Shown: positions 15,601 through 26,379, numbered from the stretch's first letter. The stretch is DNA of 64,000 nt from Eopsaltria australis (GCA_034509425.1 JAVTVJ010000130.1:1853501-1917500), one strand, 5' to 3'. Numbers and translations are program-made. Notes: generated by a model from the sequence alone, not told the origin.

Positions 15601-18600
15601 ATCTGTGAGTGCTGGAAAGGATGAACAGCAACCTTTGGTCACTGACTGATAAAGGAGATGAGATTGCAGTGTAGCTCAGGCAGAATCAGGCTGGCTAGTG
15701 ACTTCAGCTGTTGTGATAAAAAGAAGGTGTTTCCTAAATTCAAAGGTCTGATGCAAACAAATCCAAAGTGTCTATTAAATATGAATGTGCAGCTTCACAT
15801 GGTAGAAGGAGCCAAGATTAACCAAAAAGCAAAAGGATTTGAAGCACAGATTTGGATTATAAACAAATGTCAGATTTATTCAACTGTTTTTTGTCTAAGG
15901 AAACAGGGGGAATCCAGCCAGCCCCTCAAGCTCTAAATGTCATTGCCATTCTTTTGTGAGACACTAAGTATTTTAGAGCTCTCAGAGGACTACAGAAAAA
16001 TTCTGTCAGGTCACAAACAGTTCATAGCCCATTTGTAATCACTTCAGTGCTTTCCACACCCATTCACTCTGTGCCCACAGATTCCTCTTGCACATCACTC
16101 GGTCCCTACTGACACTCCCTAAATAATTTGTACTGAGTTGGTCCAATTTTGTCATTATGATGTGTAATTGCAACATGTCATTTTTCACTGAAACAGTCTG
16201 GACCTCTGGGTTGCACAAGCAAAAGAAAACACTAGAAAACAGTATTGAATCTGACCATTAGACTTAATATTCCTAAACACAGCTAAGAACATTGATAATG
16301 TTCCAGATGATAATGTGGAGAAACTTCTGAAGATGTCTCAGGCATGGAGGAGGAATAAAAATTTTCCCTATAAGCTGAAGCCATCTCAAATGAGGACTTT
16401 TAGGGTTATCTGGCACCACTTCTGCAATATAATAGCAATATGGAGAATTGAAAGTAGTATAATGGTATCACGTGAGATTGCTTTCTGACTGGTTCTTCTT
16501 ACCCTTGGGTAATCCTTCTCTTTCAGTTTCATCCAAGTAGTTTTGCTTTTCACTCTGAAACAAAATATATTTATTCCCTCTAGTCATCTCCTTAAAACTT
16601 ACATCTCTACACTGACTTTCTCCACAATAAAGACTTGAGATGATTTATCCCAGGAAAGGGCTAACAGCTTGTTCTCACTGGGGTGAAATGTACTTCTATT
16701 GTTATTTGCATTACAGTGATACACATGACAGGTAGTGCAGGAATGGGATTCTATACACACTTTATGTTATCATTCAGGTGCCCTACAGATTTCCCCACAC
16801 TAACCCCACAGAAGGTTTTACCCTCCCCTGTTGGGGAAGGCCTCTTCCTCAGTGCCAATATTTTTCTATTGTAGGTGAAATAGAGGGAAAAGTCCAGAGT
16901 CCAATAATGTGAAGAAAAATGCCCTGTGTTCCCAAAGCAATCTCATTCTATGGAAAATACTTCTGCCTTGGTACTTTATGAAACATTTTTCAGAGACCCA
17001 GAGGCAGCATTTTTCAGCTGCTCCTCAGAAGCTCACTAGATAATACAGTACATAAATTTGATTGCACTCGGTTATACAGCCATAGAATTGTTTAGGTTGA
17101 AAAAGACCTCTAAGATCATCAAGCCCAACTGTTCCTTTCCCCATCACTGCCAAGTCCCAGTAAACCATGTCCCCAAGTGCCACATCCACTTGTCTTTTAA
17201 ATACACCCCAGTCTGGCAGCGGCACAAGGATAAAAACAGAGGGGCTGGTATTTAGGGGAATGGTTTGGCTCATACATAGCAGAAAAGACCAAGCCCAAAC
17301 TGACCAGAACCTTCTGTTGTCCACCCTTTCCCATTCAGTCTTCAGGTAAATTATGTACCCCTGGTACCTTTTAGTACCAGGGGTATATTTGAAGAAACAG
17401 TACTGGACATATTCTCATTCATGTAAAACCAGTATTACTGAGTTAATTAATTTTGGGTACTGTCATTATTTAAATATAACCATAAGTAGAAAAAAAATAT
17501 TTCATAGCCTTTTAGACATCTGTTTTCCTTCTGAATGGATATTATACTGGTATTATCAGACAGTGGTTTATAATTATGATAAAAGGTTTAGATTGCCAAT
17601 TGCAGTACAGGTCTTGGAGAGATTGAGTCAGACTTTTCATCCCCAACAAATGGTGATCTTAAGTAGCAAAACAGACAAACCATCTCCAGTGTGTGGTTTA
17701 TTGCCGGTTTCATCTGCAGCTGAGAGCAAACAAACAGTGTCCAACACAACCTACCCAGGCCAGTGGTCAATCTGGTGTGACCCAGTACAGCTGAACAATG
17801 GCAGAATTCCACTAAAACACAATGAGCAATATTTGTCATTGGTGGGATGTTCAAATGCCAGCGTGTTCCCCAAATCAGAGAGCTGGGGAAAAAATATGGG
17901 GAAAAGGGTACTAAAAAGAGAAGTTTCTAAATAAGTACTAAGCTTTAAGAGCATGACTAAGAATCACCAACTCAGGAATGTGAGCAGAAGGATGAAGGAT
18001 TACCAGAAGTGATGGCATTATGGACAGGAATCCCCTTAAAGAAAGACAGTTCTATATTTAGAACATTGTATTTAATTCATCAACACAACCACAGTAGTAA
18101 CTAATATTTATTACTACCCCCAAATGGGCCTTCAAATGAATATAAAATTTTATTAGCATACACTTGTTTGTACCAGGTAAAACATACTCAGAGGAACAAG
18201 CTTCATAATTTAAAAAATACAGGTCAAATCAGTTCTTTAGCTTTGACTATAAAGGGAATAATATTTCTTTAACAGGATCTGCCCATGGAAAAAGATCAAG
18301 TCTCTGCTAGTCCGTATTTCTTAAACATCTAGAAAATGGTTGGTGGTAAATAAATACAAAATGTAATAATCTTCCTAAGCTTAAAAAGCTAAACTGCTTT
18401 TTCCAAAGGGGATATTGGCTGGGGTAACCAGCCTGTTACAATAGCTGAACAGTTCAAGTCTGCCCTGACAATTCTTTCCCACGAGCACTCTCACTGCTTA
18501 CTGCTAATCACAGTCTTAGAAAACTTGGCCCTGTATCTCTTTCCAGATAAAAGCTTAATCATATAAACAAGGAGGGTGCTGGAATAAAGGATGCAGCTTT

Positions 18601-21600
18601 CTATTACATATACAGGTAGACATATAGGACAAAGAGAACTCAGTAGGTTCAGCTGGTACAAACTTGTGTAACTGGCTTTAGCCTGCTCTTCTTAACAGCC
18701 AAGGCTAATGCAGTCAAACACTGTGTGTGAGAGCCCTTACTAATAACGTGTAAATTCAGAGAGAGTCATATTCCTGTAAGGTCTGTGAAACTTTGCATAT
18801 ACAGGAGAGAAATAATGTGTGGGCTTCTGGAATTAACTTGAAAAAGAACCAGGGCCTGCAAGCCCTGCCTCTTCGCCAGCCTTCCTCACAGGCCTGCAGC
18901 ACACGTTTTTCAGCTTATCTGCGGTGCATGAGGTGGCTCTGCCTGCCCGCAGCGATGCAGTGCTGGGAGCCAGATCTCCTCCTCCCCTGCGGACTCACAG
19001 GCACCTCTGCAGTGTGAACAGAAAGGGAGAGTTGCATTTCTGTTCTGGGGAAAACACCAGTGTGAGTTCTCTGCCTCCTGGAAGGAATCCATGCCAAACA
19101 GCAGCATTAGAAATGCCTCAACAGTGGTAAATTATTCAATATTATTCCAGTACATTATTATTCTTCAAAACCATGAAGTTGTGACAGATAGGGTTTCAGT
19201 ACTGGACTTCACAAAAAGCTTAAGTCAAAGCAGTCATGCTTACTGAAAATCAAGTCTCTGGCCCACTGGGAACTGATCAGTACAAAGCTGGTAACACGAG
19301 CTGAAGGTGATGGGACAGGGAATGGGCACAAGGACAAAGATGCTCTGAAGGAAGGTGACCGTGTGTGAGTTGTGGCACAGTGCCTGCCAGCACGGCTGGC
19401 CTGTGCTGGAGCTGGCACAGACAGGAGCAGGTCAGAGGTTTTATATTGTCATTAGCAAATGTGAGAAGATATTAAGGGGAAAGTTGAGGTTTTGTTCCTT
19501 TCCCAGTCTTTTGTGTCGTGCAGAGCACGAAGACATTGACATCAGATTTGATTGCTTGAAGCATTTAAGGAGTTGAGAAATTCGAGTGATGCACAGGCAT
19601 CTATGCCAATCAACTTGTCCTGGGAGCAGGTGAAGGAATCCCATATGTGTGTGTCTGTGGAAGTTTATAATTAACCACCGTGAAAGAAAGTGGGATGTTT
19701 ATTATTTTCTTGGTAGGGAGTGGTACCGGGAAACTCCCGGGACGCAGGAATCCAGGCAGTGGTAGCAGCAATCCCCGGGATGCGGGAACCCGGGCAATGA
19801 CACCGGGAACCCCCGAGATGCGGGAACCCGGGCAGTGGCACTGACAATCCCCGGGATGCGGGAACCCGGGCAGTGGCACCGGGAAGCCCCGGGATGCGGG
19901 AACCCGGGCAGTGGCACCGGGAAGCCCCGGGATGCGGGGAAGCATCGGTCGGGCGCGGGAGCGAGGCGCGGCTCCTCGGTGTCCCAGCAGAGCCGCCTGG
20001 TGGCCGCGGGGTGCATTGCAGTTATCGCAGCCCGAGCCTCCGGCCGCGCCGGGAATGCCGGAGGGGCAGAGAACGGGGGGTTTGAGCAGGGAAAGGGGGT
20101 TTAACAAACCCGAACGGAGGGAGCTGCCCGAAGGGTTTGACAAACTGAACTGTCAGGGCAGGATGCACGACCAGCTGTGTGCGTGCCTGCTGGAAAACCT
20201 GAGATGTGTTGAAGGTTGAAACATGTTGCATGTAAGGAGGAAAATACACTATTTGCATTGCCCCTGTCAAATGAGGATCGAAGCCTCTGTCCCAAAGAGA
20301 ATCAGGGAACTTCAGACTTTCTACAGCTCATCTTTCAGGCTTGTTGAGGACATCTCCTTGTCCAGCTGCAGTAAGAGCTTGGACAGTGTCTAAATGTGTA
20401 AATACGAATTCAGATTTGACTCCTGTTCTCTCCGAGCTCTGTTAATATTTCCATTCCCAGGTCTAACAGCAGTATCCTGTGTTTACACATGATTTAAGCA
20501 GTGTACATCTAGTAACTACAGGGTCTAAAATTTTATTTTGTCAGGCTCCAGTACTGAGTGTCCCTTGGGCAGACATGAACTGTCAACTATTTGTCGTAGG
20601 ATTTTTTCTTCATCTTGCTAACAGAAGTGTTGTGTGGGTACCTGTTCTCGCAGCTGAGGTAAGGAAACTCTACACACAGGGGATACTAATAGGTATTAGC
20701 AGGGCTGAACCTCAGGCAGAGGATGGGTGCAGTAAATATATACTAATTTCAGAGTCATTCCATGATGCTATGAAGCTTGTTTATGTAACCAGATAACTGA
20801 AATAATATCAACCCCCACCCTTAATGAAGGTCCATGCCACAACAAAAACAAAAGCTCATGCAGGGCTCAGACTGACAGGCTAGTGGGTGGTGGTTACTTT
20901 TGCAAGAATTTTCTGTCTGTGGGAAAAGAAAGAAGTAAGACTACAGATGACAGGAGACACCAGCAACAGGCACAAGAACTCTGGGATAGAGCAGGTCCGG
21001 GAGCAGGAAAACAAGGAACTGTACATTGAAGAAATGTCTCCTGTTGCTTGACAGATTTCCTCTGTATCCAAGGAACTTCTAAAATCAACATCATTCAGAG
21101 ATACCTGACTGTATCATAATTTCCTCATCCCTAATGAATACTATCTGCAAAGTTCCTGTTTTAACTCTCCAGCAATCAGGTCAAGAGGGGGAATACAAAT
21201 GTTCAGCCATTTCTGTTTAAGGCTGGATTTGTGCTGGTGGTCTGTAAGCAAAAGATTTTCTAGTCTGTTGTCAGTCTTCTGACCCATGAAGTTGCCACTT
21301 TTTACTTCTGCTACGACCCTTCAAAATAACCTCCGGAGTTGGAAACAGGGAAGTTTGCACTAAGTCCCTCTTTTCATCTTCCTTTCTCACCTTTCCTTTT
21401 TTTTTACAAGTAATTTCTTGTGTGTTCAAAGAAAAACTTGCATTAATTTCAACTAGGAGAACAATATGTTGAGTTATTTTTATGGTGCTGTGCTCCTGGC
21501 TTTTGTAAACAATAATAGAGGGTAATTGAAAACAATTTAAATGCCATTGCTCTGGCAGGACAGGCTGAGGATATTCCAAATCCACAAAGAAATGTAGTTT

Positions 21601-24524
21601 AAATGTGCATGCAGATTGGTAAAAATACAGAGTACTGGTTTACCGATCTTATGAAATGCAATGTGTGGAAAATGTTATAAAAAACCCCCAGAAGACACCC
21701 AGCCAAAAAAGCCCAAACTGCACAAGAATGGCTATTTCTTGCAAACCCTGCCATTTCAGTTTGTAATAGCAGGCACTGCTAGTTTGTTACACAGGGAGAT
21801 GGACTCACACTGTCTTGCAAGGAGAATCGAACCTCTTTGAAGGTTTGTGAAGTTTCTGCTCTTTCCTCCTCAGAGGACACAGTGCAGCTGCTGTGACAGT
21901 GAGGCTCAGAGCTGTCACATCTCCAGGCAACTTGGAGCCATCACAGGCTGTGCCAGACCCCCTCCTTCCTATTGTGCTGCTGCACTTCCTAACATCTCTA
22001 AATCATACACGAGGATCCAAAGAACACATTTTAGGGAAGAACATGTGAATCTGCTCCAGCCCTTTTCTGTCCTCCTTACTATGTCACTTCCTCATGTAAG
22101 ACTCTTGTTTTCTCTGGAAAACTCTCAACTCTCAAAAAAAATCTCCTTACATGTTTTGTCTCAGTGTTCTCTAGATGCATGGACCAGGACCAGGTGTGAG
22201 CCCATGTTTATAAAACCAGTTTCAGGCATAAAGCACCATGACTCAGCTTTGTTCTGTGAAAAACCATGAGAAGGCAGATATCAGGGTAGATGATTTAAAA
22301 ATAAAATTAGTGCTGTTAATCGTGTTCATTTTAAGCAACTGTCAGTGATCTGAAGACTAGAAACTTGGTTATTTTCTCAGAATGGAAGATGAGGTCTTGG
22401 TGTATGAACTAGGTTCCAGAACTGGAACCAAATACTGCAGTAATTTTTTCTCAGCTCTGGTAAAGTTAGCTTTGTTATTTTCCATCTCTTTAATAACCTC
22501 TCAGTCTTGGGCACATGAGAGAGTTTTTGGCCATCCAACAGGTGTGTGTTTGTGACTGCAGTCAGTGGGAAGGCAGTGAGAGGAGAGAAAAGCCTGCCCT
22601 AAGTTACACCCTCCCACTGCAAAGGCGGCCACCATGCACCATCTGTCAGTACCAGCACTGAGATCATTAATTAATTCTGCCACCCATAAAGTGCCACCAC
22701 TAAAAGTTCTACCTTTAATGTACTAAGAAATCACTCACACTTCCAGCTGTATATTATTAGTTCACTGGAGACACAGTGTTTTTTCAATATTTATCATACT
22801 ACAGCACACCTCAAAATCCTGCAGAACACTAGGAATTAACTGTGCTTTTTCATCTTACTTGTGTAATGTATTATTTCAATTGTTTAGATTTCATGCAGGC
22901 TTTTGATAAGGTGGGTTATTTATTCCATATATTTAACTTCTAGGTAGCTTGAAGGAAAAAGTCCTCCCATTACAAGGGAAAAAGAAAACAAATTATATAA
23001 ACCCCAGCACATTAATTTTAAAGCAAATAATATCTGTATGAGGTAGAAATGATGTATGGCAGAAATTATCCTATCAATTAAAACACGTTCATGGGTCCAC
23101 TATAAATATGGATGTACAGCAGCAGTGATGCCTCTGGCACTGCCATTTAATTCAGTCACAACTAAAGCAGCCTGATGACAAATGTCATTTAGGAAACTTC
23201 AAAAGTTAGCAGAGCAATCATTGCTTCACTTACCTTGAGACAACCAGAGGGAGAATCAGCATTTTCAGCATCCTCATCAGTAACTCACCGGGAAACTGGA
23301 AGTAACTAATTTCCTGGAAATACATGGAGAGATGCTTATTGTTTTGAGCTAAAGACTGGCTGTCTTCATGAATGCTGCCAGAGCTATGGATCAGATAACA
23401 TTGCTAAAATCCGCACCTCTGGTATATACGGTGGCAAAGATAGCAGGCTTTAAAAGGTAATTTTAAAATTAATTAGATTACATAATGTGTTGTTATTCAA
23501 CAAACACACTGCATTGTTCATTCCTTTACAAAGAAAGACAAAAATGAAATGTGCCATCTCTTGGGGACTATTGTTAAACAGTTGCCCTGAATAATCTCCA
23601 TTTTGCATTTTGTCTGCTTTCCTAGACGTTTTTGAAGCTATAGCTTGGACACAAATGTTGTTCAGACAGAGAGCAGTTTGCAGTAGCAGAATACATAATT
23701 GCTTTACTTTAGTTGCATTTACTAAATGCCATATTTTTAAACTGAGATTTCTATTTTGTGCTCACACAGTGCATTTATTAATGCATGTTGCTGTCTAGTC
23801 TGTCTGACTGATACAGCAGAAATGAGCACTGGCAAAGGGCTCAGTTGAAGTATGCTGGGGGAGAATTCCCCAAGTGACTTCAGTAATATGTTCTGCTAAC
23901 GAAGGGAAATCTCAAATTTATTAATATGAAACACCACTGGTGTAATATAAACATCTGCACCCCTGTGCATCTGATGCTGAAAAATATTCCCAGTGTTTTC
24001 TTTAGCTATATGTGTTCCAAAATAGTACAAAATGCAACATATTGCACTACCAGTTTCTGCAGGCCTATGTTAAATGCTACATTTCATCTAGCTTTAATGT
24101 CCACTACTATTATCCATACCTGCAGCATTCTAGTGTGCTCCTGCTACCCTTACCAGGTGTCTGAGAGACCAGAAGCCTTTGCTAACCTATTGTTTGAGAA
24201 TGTGTGAAAAGACCCAGAGAACAGCATAGATTGACAAACAGATGAAATGAAGCAATTTTAACTGACACATACGCATGACTTTCACCTTCAAAAGCCCACC
24301 CTGAAGTTGCCCAAGTTACAAATGTCTTTTGTTATGTAAGTGTGGCATTTCCTCCGCTGGGACACGCTGTGAGCCGCTCTTACCTGCTGGGAGAGTCGCC
24401 TCGTCCTCAGGAAGAATCCGAGGAGGCAGCCGATGGTGACGGACAACACCGAGAGGATGAGCAAACCATTCCTTTTACAAACATCCTTGATCCGAGCGAG
24501 GATTGCATCCAGGGCCACCGCCAT
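9454..24524 (-). CDS. SLC1A7: SLC1A7 (EAAT5) glutamate transporter, 5' part, three coding exons; gene continues past the left edge
   Basis: Encodes the amino-terminal 146 residues of excitatory amino acid transporter 5, a sodium-coupled glutamate transporter with a large chloride conductance, known from photoreceptor and bipolar-cell terminals. Exons are 24384-24524, 23234-23313 and 9454-9669, with phases that join cleanly (0, then 2, then 2). The peptide carries the family's first membrane helix ([19 protein letters not shown]), then the [10 protein letters not shown] turn split across exons 2 and 3, and the conserved [18 protein letters not shown] and YYLWTT stretches. It closely follows human EAAT5 as recalled; the divergence at residues 2-6 is normal. 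Intron 1 is 1.07 kb, intron 2 is 13.6 kb, and intron 3 exceeds 9.4 kb or leaves the window. The start ATG has A at -3 and G at +4. The transport core (HP1, TM7, HP2, TM8) is not here. Identity is very secure; the gene is cut by the window, not broken. Confidence 0.96.
10044..10140 (-). mobile_element. CR1 LINE 3' fragment, minus orientation
   Basis: The run from about 10050 (acagaataattcaggtttga, then atggacctct, then attcaacccc) resembles the reverse complement of the CR1 3' end, where a GGTTGGAAGGGACCTCT-type block precedes a copy of the short terminal repeat. Diverged and truncated; exact limits are estimates. Confidence 0.65.
10398..10560 (-). mobile_element. CR1 LINE 3' fragment, minus orientation
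   Basis: Starts with agagaatgatagaatatgc and continues with tgagtgggaaaggacccatc, the reverse complement of a CR1 3' terminus in the subfamily reading GAGTTGGAAGGGACCCA. The following bases weakly match the CR1 tail. It lies only about 260 bp from the CR1 fragment at 10044, in the same orientation, as an independent insertion or a broken single copy. Confidence 0.65.
17075..17214 (-). mobile_element. CR1 LINE 3' fragment, minus orientation
   Basis: Contains catagaattgtttaggttga, aaaagacctctaagatcatc and aagcccaactgttcc, then catgtccccaagtgccacat. These are characteristic blocks of the avian CR1 3' region in reverse complement. Homology fades near 17214, so this is a typical 5'-truncated copy about 140 bp long. 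Confidence 0.85.
17356..17385. repeat. Perfect 12-bp inverted repeat with 6-nt loop
   Basis: Arms TACCCCTGGTAC (17356-17367) and GTACCAGGGGTA (17374-17385) are perfectly complementary around the loop CTTTTA. In the SLC1A7 intron. Short for a microRNA precursor, but a stable stem as RNA or cruciform DNA. Confidence 0.85.
19730..19945. repeat. GC-rich minisatellite, 38-bp unit, about five copies
   Basis: The unit reads roughly cccgggatgcgggaacccgg followed by gcagtggcaccgggaagc. Copies at the right are nearly identical and those at the left more diverged, typical of a tandem array growing from one side. It lies in SLC1A7 intron 2 and produces spurious open frames on both strands. Confidence 0.93.
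19991..20006. promoter_or_regulatory. CTCF-like motif
   Basis: The sequence agccgcctggtggccg matches the reverse-strand CTCF core (GCCACCTNGTGG) with one substitution. It sits just outside the minisatellite in the CpG-rich block. Motif match only. Confidence 0.4.
23234..23313 (-). CDS. SLC1A7: SLC1A7 coding exon 2
   Basis: An 80-nt exon with acceptor TATTTCCAG and donor GTAAGTG. It encodes [19 protein letters not shown] plus ILPLVVS and the first two bases of a serine. This is the [12 protein letters not shown] signature shared by all SLC1 transporters at the start of TM2. It is too short to be an obvious open reading frame and was found by matching the family sequence. Confidence 0.96.
23314..24383 (-). 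other. SLC1A7: Intron 1 of SLC1A7
   Basis: A 1.07 kb intron bounded by donor GTAAGAG and acceptor TATTTCCAG. AT-rich, with no further feature recognised. A 93-codon plus-strand frame at 23926-24207 matches nothing I know. Confidence 0.85.
24384..24524 (-). CDS. SLC1A7: SLC1A7 coding exon 1
   Basis: Codons 1-47, from the initiator to the CAG before donor GTAAGAG. It contains the short cytoplasmic N-terminus ([13 protein letters not shown]) and the whole first transmembrane helix, ending with the basic RTRRLSQQ that follows TM1 in EAATs. The phase-0 end joins GAA ATT AGT of exon 2. Confidence 0.96.
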
Positions 24525-25857
24525 GCTGTCCTCCCTGCTCCCTGGAGAAGAATCAGCATCCCATGGGAAGAGAATTCACTCGCTCCTCTTGTTCGGGTGC
24601 ACGGATCTGGCTCTGTATAGATCAGATCAAAGCACTTCCAGTTCTGCTTAGCTGACCTGCAAGGTCACCCCTCTGCCAATAGCCACCAAGCAAGCAGCTG
24701 GCATTATTGTTCCAAATTAATACCAACAATCCTATTATCAACTACATCATTAAGAGCCTGGAAGAAGATTAGGGGGCTCTGGAAAATTAGAACAGAATGC
24801 AGTAGTATTTCTAAAACAAGACTAGTTCAAAACAAAGTGACACTCCTGGGGGAAAGGCGATGCGTTCCTCAGCCTCCCCACTTTGGGGTCTGGACACCCA
24901 AACCCCGAAAGGGAACCCTGCAAGCCAGCATTCAAACAGGGAACAGAGCAACTTTCCCGAAGGGCAGAGCAGGTAACATTTTGAACAGGACTATCACAGC
25001 AGGGTAAGCTAGGTGAAACTGGACTTCATTAATTAAAGCAGGCTTGGGTTTTTTGTTTTCATTGCCAAAAAAAAAGGATGAATGAGCAGCATGAGAGACG
25101 CGCATCAGACAGGAAATAGCCACAGACTGGAACATGCGAGGACACCTTCTGTCATTGGACATTTATTATCTTGGAAGTGAAATGATTTCACTTTTCCTCC
25201 AACCACTATGTTGATTAGAGTAGGGCCAATTTACTTTCAGAGGATTATCAGACTAAGCCACAGGGATTGCTTTCCTTTCCTTTGCTGTGTCCGCATTCAA
25301 TCCCAACGCTGATTTTTATGCTAGTGAGTGTCTGATAAAAATACACCACCATAACCATTCGCGTGCCATGCTTTCGTACGAAAACATTTCTGTAGTTTCT
25401 GGGATATTCTAAGATTATTCAATGTTTTTATGGAAAATATTCCGCACAATTCAACAAGGCTGTGTTTACAATATTACATTTCATACCGTAATAAAGTATT
25501 TGTTGTTGCACACTCATGTATGAGTGAAAAAAACCTCAGGAGAGATTAAACTGTTCTTTTTGGGGGCAGGATCTCAATCCCAGGTAGTCGGTAGGACATA
25601 TGGATATACCCACAAAAAAAAGCGGGGGGAAATAAAAGAAAAAATACATTGAGTCTATATGTTGAACATAAAACAAAAAGGAACGTGGAAAAACAAGAGG
25701 ATTGCAGAAAATCGTATTAATGAACCAGAAAGTTTTGTAAGTGTGTATGTAAGAGGACTGATGCTGAACCGCCTCAACACCATGGTTACTTTGCTACCTT
25801 AGCAGCGCGTATCCAATTGACTTTTGGAACAGAATAACAGAAAAACACTTGGCTTTT
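24525..25857. promoter_or_regulatory. SLC1A7 upstream region / SLC1A7-CPT2 head-to-head intergenic region
   Basis: The start codons of SLC1A7 (minus) and CPT2 (plus) are 1.73 kb apart and diverge, so this stretch must hold the SLC1A7 promoter. It is not CpG-rich on the SLC1A7 side, as expected of a tissue-restricted gene, and becomes very GC-rich towards CPT2. A perfect everted pair of nuclear-receptor half-sites lies 129 bp above the SLC1A7 ATG. No clear TATA box was assigned. Confidence 0.6.
24653..24667. promoter_or_regulatory. Everted AGGTCA half-site pair (ER3) upstream of SLC1A7
   Basis: TGACCT-GCA-AGGTCA: two perfect nuclear-receptor half-sites diverging around three bases, a symmetrical element about 130 bp from the EAAT5 start codon. 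Such half-sites bind RAR/TR/ROR/ERR-type receptors. Function here is inferred from the motif only. Confidence 0.4.
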
Positions 25858-25879
25858 CCCATTCGCTCCCGGGGCCCGG

Positions 25880-26226
25880 GAACGGCGGGCAGGGTGGAGC
25901 TCCGGGAGCGGCGGGCGGAGCTCGGGGAGCGGCGGGCGGACCCCGGGAGCAGCGGGCGGAGCGGGCCCCGGGGGGGGCGGGCGGAGCTCGGGAGCAGCGG
26001 GCGGGGCGGGCCCCGGGAACGGCGGGCGGAGCTCCGGGAGCAGCGGGCGGAGCTCGGGAGCAGCGGGCGGGGCGGGCCCCGGGAGCCGCAGGCGGAGCTC
26101 GGGGAGCGGCGGGCGGAGCTCCGGGAGCCGCAGGCGGAGCTCGGGGAGCGGCGGGGAGGGCGGAGCTCGGGGAGCGGCGGGCGGAGCTCCGGGAGCCGCA
26201 GGCGGAGCTCGGGGAGCGGCGGGCGG
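25880..26226. repeat. GC-rich minisatellite, about 21-bp unit, in the CPT2 promoter/5'UTR
   Basis: Roughly sixteen units of the type cggagctcggggagcggcgg-g and cggagctccgggagccgcag-g. The 21-nt period is a multiple of three, which is why both strands carry long low-complexity frames (arginine/glycine/alanine/proline-rich) that are not genes. Units carry GGGCGG (Sp1/KLF-type) and GAGCTC. The array ends about 32 bp before the CPT2 ATG, so it is core promoter and perhaps 5'UTR. Confidence 0.93.
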
Positions 26227-26257
26227 GCCCTGGGCGCTGTGCGGGCCTGACGCGATC

Positions 26258-26379
26258 ATGGCGGCGCGGCAGCTGCTGAGGGCGGCCCCGGGGCGGCGCG
26301 GCTACAGCGGCGCGGGCGCCGCCGAGTTCCTGCACCGCAGCATCGTGCCCACCATGCACTACCAGAAGAGCCTGCCCAG
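26258..26379 (+). CDS. CPT2: CPT2 coding exon 1
   Basis: Codons 1-40 plus two bases of an arginine; donor GTACCG. Encodes the mitochondrial targeting peptide ([18 protein letters not shown]) and the start of the mature enzyme ([13 protein letters not shown]). Confidence 0.96.

Larger units (their letters stand above)
19720..20110. promoter_or_regulatory. Isolated CpG-rich block (candidate CpG island) inside SLC1A7 intron 2
   Basis: Surrounding intron is AT-rich, but this block is dense in CG dinucleotides. It consists of the 38-bp minisatellite followed by unique sequence containing gggcgcgggagcgaggcgcgg and ggccgcgccggg. The unique part includes gccgcctggtgg, a good match to the CTCF core. 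No exon of SLC1A7 is nearby. It could be an orphan CpG island, an alternative promoter or simply repeat-driven GC content; no transcript evidence is available. Confidence 0.5.
9670..23233 (-). other. SLC1A7: Intron 2 of SLC1A7, 13.6 kb
   Basis: Lies between two securely identified SLC1A7 exons. It holds several CR1 LINE fragments, a strong small hairpin at 17356, and an isolated CpG-rich block with a 38-bp minisatellite at about 19720-20110. The longest frame, 193 codons on the plus strand at 17353-17934, has no recognisable domain. No RNA gene was recognised. Confidence 0.85.

Noticed and set aside
19610..20143. 177-codon minus-strand frame (and shadows) near 19.8 kb
   Set aside because: Caused by the 38-bp minisatellite and local GC richness; low complexity and no homology recognised.
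22412..22429. 18-bp near-palindrome GGTTCCAG-AA-CTGGAACC with a heat-shock-like TTCnnGAA core
   Set aside because: A single short site deep in an intron with no supporting context.
24766..25548. CRX-type homeodomain sites ([AG]GATTA) upstream of SLC1A7
   Set aside because: Three matches in about 0.8 kb (24766, 25242, 25543) is close to chance expectation for such a short degenerate motif.
19730..26226. CRISPR-like arrays
   Set aside because: The tandem arrays have no unique spacers between units, and the genome is eukaryotic. They are minisatellites.
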